NCBI GenBank assembly: GCA_021209875.1
Contig: JAGYVD010000001.1
Location: 1,984,001-2,048,000, forward strand
From: Rosellinia necatrix
Lineage: Eukaryota > Ascomycota > Sordariomycetes > Xylariales > Xylariaceae
Reading direction: 5' to 3'
Length of the DNA: 64,000 nt
The notes beneath the pieces were generated by a model, which was given only the letters and a program-made list of their open reading frames with translations, searched no databases and was not told the origin of the DNA. A program made the position numbers and the translations under genes. Below, in pieces: positions 61,109 through 64,000 of the stretch (position 1 is its first letter; the number at the start of each line of letters is the position of its first letter).

Positions 61109-63901
61109 TCAGCCTTTGGCCTTTCGCTTAAACAATGTGCCTTTCCTTCCAACATCAGTGTCCACCGATACAAGAGGTTCACCGGATGCGAGCCTTTCCT
61201 TCTCTGCCTTGACATGGTTTCGTCGTTCCTGGCGCTTTTGCTCGATTGTTTCTTGGCTGAGGTGCCCGAACCCGTTGCGTCGCTTATAACAAGCTTCCAT
61301 GAGGCCGTTGGCATCAATAATTTTCCGAGGTATCGTCTGTACCACCTGAAATATCTCCATTGGATCTCCCACCAACTTTATCTCGGGCTCCCCAAGTTTG
61401 AAGATTGTCAACGCAATACGGAACAGTGTTTTCGAACCCTCATAAAAAAATATATCCCACACACGCAGTGTGCTCTCGATTGGCAACGTTCCGATGAAGC
61501 AGCTCATGAACCAGGCCGTCATGCAGAGAGTAATGGGGGGGAGGCGAGTCGTCAGTTCGACACGTTGTCTATGACGCCGGCTTTTGGGCCGCGCGACTTC
61601 CGTACCGTCCAGCTCACCGCCGATCTTAGCCCATATGTTAGGCATTGTATCTCGAATCGATGACATCAGCACGCCAAGATCTACATTGGCCCCCTCCAGG
61701 CTCATCTCATGTGTACCGGGGAGGTAGACCCGTGTAATAATATTGAGGAGCCAGAATGCCTGCTCCTCAGATTCAACGAAGAGAAGTAGCAGGCCAGCCA
61801 AGAAGTTAAGAGACTGGCAGTAGCCAATACGGGGGTTATAGATGGAGAAGGCGTAGAGAACACGGCGTAGAGCGGAAATCATGGCGGCTTCACCTGGCAC
61901 GGCAGCATTCTTAGCAGAGCCTGTCATCGTCTGTTGACTGTTACGTCTCGAAGCCTCGTCCGGTATCGGAGCGTGAGGAGCTGCCGCGGAACGGAATCTA
62001 ATGTTGTCTGGAAACGTCCGGTGCAGGTCGCGCTCAATAGCTTCGGCATCCACGTCCTTCACTTGGCGATCCAGCAGCTCATCGTACAACCCGGCATGTT
62101 TAGCCACAATAGCAGGCCCACCAGCATAGTAGAACCAAGCGGCACCTCTCCAATCCGGAGGAATCCCTTTTCGGACGAATCGTTTGGTCTTGGCAGAGCG
62201 TGGAGGAAACCGGTTTGGGGAATCTGTCATCAACCCGTTTTCTTTCAGGAGCAGGTTCCACTTCCTTCGCCGTCGAGCAAGATACTTGGAATAATCGTTA
62301 TCCCACCGATCAAACTCCTCAGTTGTAATATATTGGTTGCTCTTTTTGAAACCATAACGGTCACGCTCATCTTCACCGGTGGTTGTCATAGTCGTCTCAT
62401 GACGAACTGGAGGCGATGGGGTGAAATCATCTCGTGGGCTCGACTGAGTCTCTTGGGATACATCAGAATTCTCTTTGCTTTTTGCGGAATTTTCCGAGGA
62501 TGTAGGTTTGTGGTTGGAAACGCGGAAAATAGCAGCCGAGTCTCGTACGATGGGACCCCCACTCGCAGATACAGAAAGTCGTCCGGAGACCATAGCAGGC
62601 ATTTCGGCTACAATATCTAATTCCGTAGTCCCACCTTGACTGGACTCGGAGAACGCAGTGGGCGGGGGCGATTCGTCGGGATCGTTATCTTCCGCCGCCG
62701 AATCATCGTCAAAACCCTTATCATAGAGCCCTAAAACATCGTCCACACTAAGGCTATCATCAATGTTCCCATACATAGATGTCACAGAGCTGCTTTTTGT
62801 CTGGATACTACTTCTCTCCGTTACGTGAGTGCCTTGAGCAGTCGAGCCGGAAAGCTGCGACCGGAAACTAGATCTGAGCTCATCACCTGGTAACGAAGCC
62901 ATGCGAGGCATAGGATCACGGCTGAAGGCGGGACCGCTACTCTCCGCTCGCATGTAAAAAAGCGGTGGGCGGGTAGGAGGGGGGTGAGGCTGTCGAGCCC
63001 TACCACGGGGGTTATCCCGATTTTGAGAGTCATACGATGGCCGAACGGCCAGGGAAGCAAATGTAGAAGCAGACTGGTTCGAAGAGATAGAAGGGTCTCG
63101 AGATCGAGACCATGAACCTCCATGAGCATTCCCTGGATCGTGTAGGCTTTGATCGGGACGGGGCTGTGTCGGGGATCGGAGTTGGGCAGTGTCGTGGTAG
63201 GATTGTTTGATGCTTGGAACACGAGGCCGAGAGAAATTTTCGACCGCTCCATGATTGTCGGCAACGTTAAGCCGATTCGAAGGGAGGGCTGGGAACTCGT
63301 CTCTCGTTTCGGAGGCCACCGAATTGATGCTTCGATGTGCTTCACCAGCTGAATAGGACGATCCGTTCATAAAATCAAGGCCGATCGGCGAGTTAGGAGC
63401 AGACGTAGCAGCTTGCCTATAGGCCGCGCCATAGGTCTTGGGGTCCCATCGTGGGGAAATGCTCGACGAGGGTATCGCCTGGGAGGGGGAGGGACCGTCC
63501 CTCAGATAGCCGTTATGTGAACGTGGGTCGCGGCTCGAATTGCTCCTGGCATATGTCGGCGCCACCGGCGGATTGGGGGACTGGTAATAGCGGTGGTCAT
63601 ATGTACCTCCGCCGGTATTATGTCTGCGGGCCGGGTGCGCGGGGAAGGGATAAGATGGCGAGGGGGGAGGCAGCGTAGGGCTCCTATCCTGCATGTGCTT
63701 CGGATTCCAATCCCTAGGGGCAGGATGACCTGTTTCCCTAGCGTTCAAGCTTTGGTCCCGACGAGGGAAACGAACAGGTCCACCACCTGAGGCCGGCATT
63801 ATACCCAAACGAGGATCTGCATTATAAGTATTGACATGTTTGCTATTAGGCTGTTCTTGAGGACTCGAGGGTGCATCATCCGAGTGCTGAACAACAGCCA
63901 T
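61109..63901 (-). CDS. TBC-domain Rab GTPase-activating protein
   Basis: Single-exon 930-aa protein that stimulates GTP hydrolysis on a Rab GTPase in membrane traffic. The first 500 or so residues are Ser/Pro/Arg-rich and disordered, probably phosphorylated and regulatory. A short YGFKKSNQYITTEEFDRWDNDY segment leads into the TBC domain at about residues 573-860. It starts RFVRKGIPPDWRGAAWFYYAG, then the arginine finger IERDLHRTFPD (IxxDxxR, near 624). It continues with ALRRVLYAFSIYNPRIGYCQSLNFLAG, whose YCQ (near 692) carries the glutamine finger, and ends in WFMSCFIGTLPIESTLRVWDIFFYEG. Both catalytic fingers are intact, so activity is expected. The C terminus is a basic coiled-coil-like tail (QKRQERRNHVKAEKERL). 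The Rab target is unknown. The ATG at 63901 is followed by a continuous frame with no intron signals. Confidence 0.95.
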   Translation of the reverse strand: MAVVQHSDDAPSSPQEQPNSKHVNTYNADPRLGIMPASGGGPVRFPRRDQSLNARETGHPAPRDWNPKHMQDRSPTLPPPSPSYPFPAHPARRHNTGGGTYDHRYYQSPNPPVAPTYARSNSSRDPRSHNGYLRDGPSPSQAIPSSSISPRWDPKTYGAAYRQAATSAPNSPIGLDFMNGSSYSAGEAHRSINSVASETRDEFPALPSNRLNVADNHGAVENFSRPRVPSIKQSYHDTAQLRSPTQPRPDQSLHDPGNAHGGSWSRSRDPSISSNQSASTFASLAVRPSYDSQNRDNPRGRARQPHPPPTRPPLFYMRAESSGPAFSRDPMPRMASLPGDELRSSFRSQLSGSTAQGTHVTERSSIQTKSSSVTSMYGNIDDSLSVDDVLGLYDKGFDDDSAAEDNDPDESPPPTAFSESSQGGTTELDIVAEMPAMVSGRLSVSASGGPIVRDSAAIFRVSNHKPTSSENSAKSKENSDVSQETQSSPRDDFTPSPPVRHETTMTTTGEDERDRYGFKKSNQYITTEEFDRWDNDYSKYLARRRRKWNLLLKENGLMTDSPNRFPPRSAKTKRFVRKGIPPDWRGAAWFYYAGGPAIVAKHAGLYDELLDRQVKDVDAEAIERDLHRTFPDNIRFRSAAAPHAPIPDEASRRNSQQTMTGSAKNAAVPGEAAMISALRRVLYAFSIYNPRIGYCQSLNFLAGLLLLFVESEEQAFWLLNIITRVYLPGTHEMSLEGANVDLGVLMSSIRDTMPNIWAKIGGELDGTEVARPKSRRHRQRVELTTRLPPITLCMTAWFMSCFIGTLPIESTLRVWDIFFYEGSKTLFRIALTIFKLGEPEIKLVGDPMEIFQVVQTIPRKIIDANGLMEACYKRRNGFGHLSQETIEQKRQERRNHVKAEKERLASGEPLVSVDTDVGRKGTLFKRKAKG

Positions 63902-64000
63902 CGTTCTTTAGATATACGCACAAAACTGTCCTGGTTCTTCTGCGTATATCGTAGCCAACCCGCCCTGACTAGGCCTTCCCGTCCTCCGCAGCGCCGCTCG

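Overview
This is nuclear DNA of a filamentous ascomycete (Pezizomycotina, most likely a sordariomycete). The evidence is short GT-AG introns of about 50-350 bp, branch sites of CTAAC/CTGAC type, long gene-poor spacers full of TAGG/CCTA tetranucleotides, and blocks reduced almost to pure A+T by repeat-induced point mutation (RIP). There are no operons, CRISPR arrays, recognisable tRNA or rRNA genes, or viral genes.

Left arm (1-15.7 kb): an AT-hook nuclear protein, a small cupin, V-ATPase subunit C (VMA5) convergent with APS kinase (MET14 type), and a mitochondrial hot-dog thioesterase. The spacers carry many microsatellites. At 15770-17709 lies a RIP-degraded DNA transposon of Fot1/pogo size whose 42-bp inverted ends and TA target duplication are still legible.

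Middle (18.5-31.7 kb): an orphan small gene, a conserved 159-aa protein of unknown function, the ribosome-biogenesis factor MAK21/NOC1 divergent from a seven-exon mitochondrial prolyl-tRNA synthetase, a secreted type-B carboxylesterase, and a membrane-anchored glutaredoxin whose reading frame breaks next to the active site.

Transposon nest (33117-43759): three layers with every boundary resolved. The outer DNA element has 165-bp inverted ends and TA duplications. An 8379-bp LTR retrotransposon (321-bp LTRs, ATTAT duplication) is inserted in it. A 203-bp un-mutated solo LTR (also ATTAT) is inserted in that. The paired ends let the mutation process be read directly: all differences are transitions, and they follow a 5' pyrimidine context better than the classical CpA context.

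Right arm (44.3-64 kb): an F-box-like protein, an NTF2/SnoaL-fold protein, verprolin (actin/WASP partner), a large multi-exon fungal protein with a KH-like segment, a ubiquitin-conjugating enzyme and a TBC Rab-GAP. Three otherwise good genes (glutaredoxin, verprolin, KH-like) need five +1 frame corrections, every one in a homopolymer run. That looks like base-calling error, though it has not been proven. Exon boundaries were worked out by hand from splice signals and frame continuity; no database search was possible.
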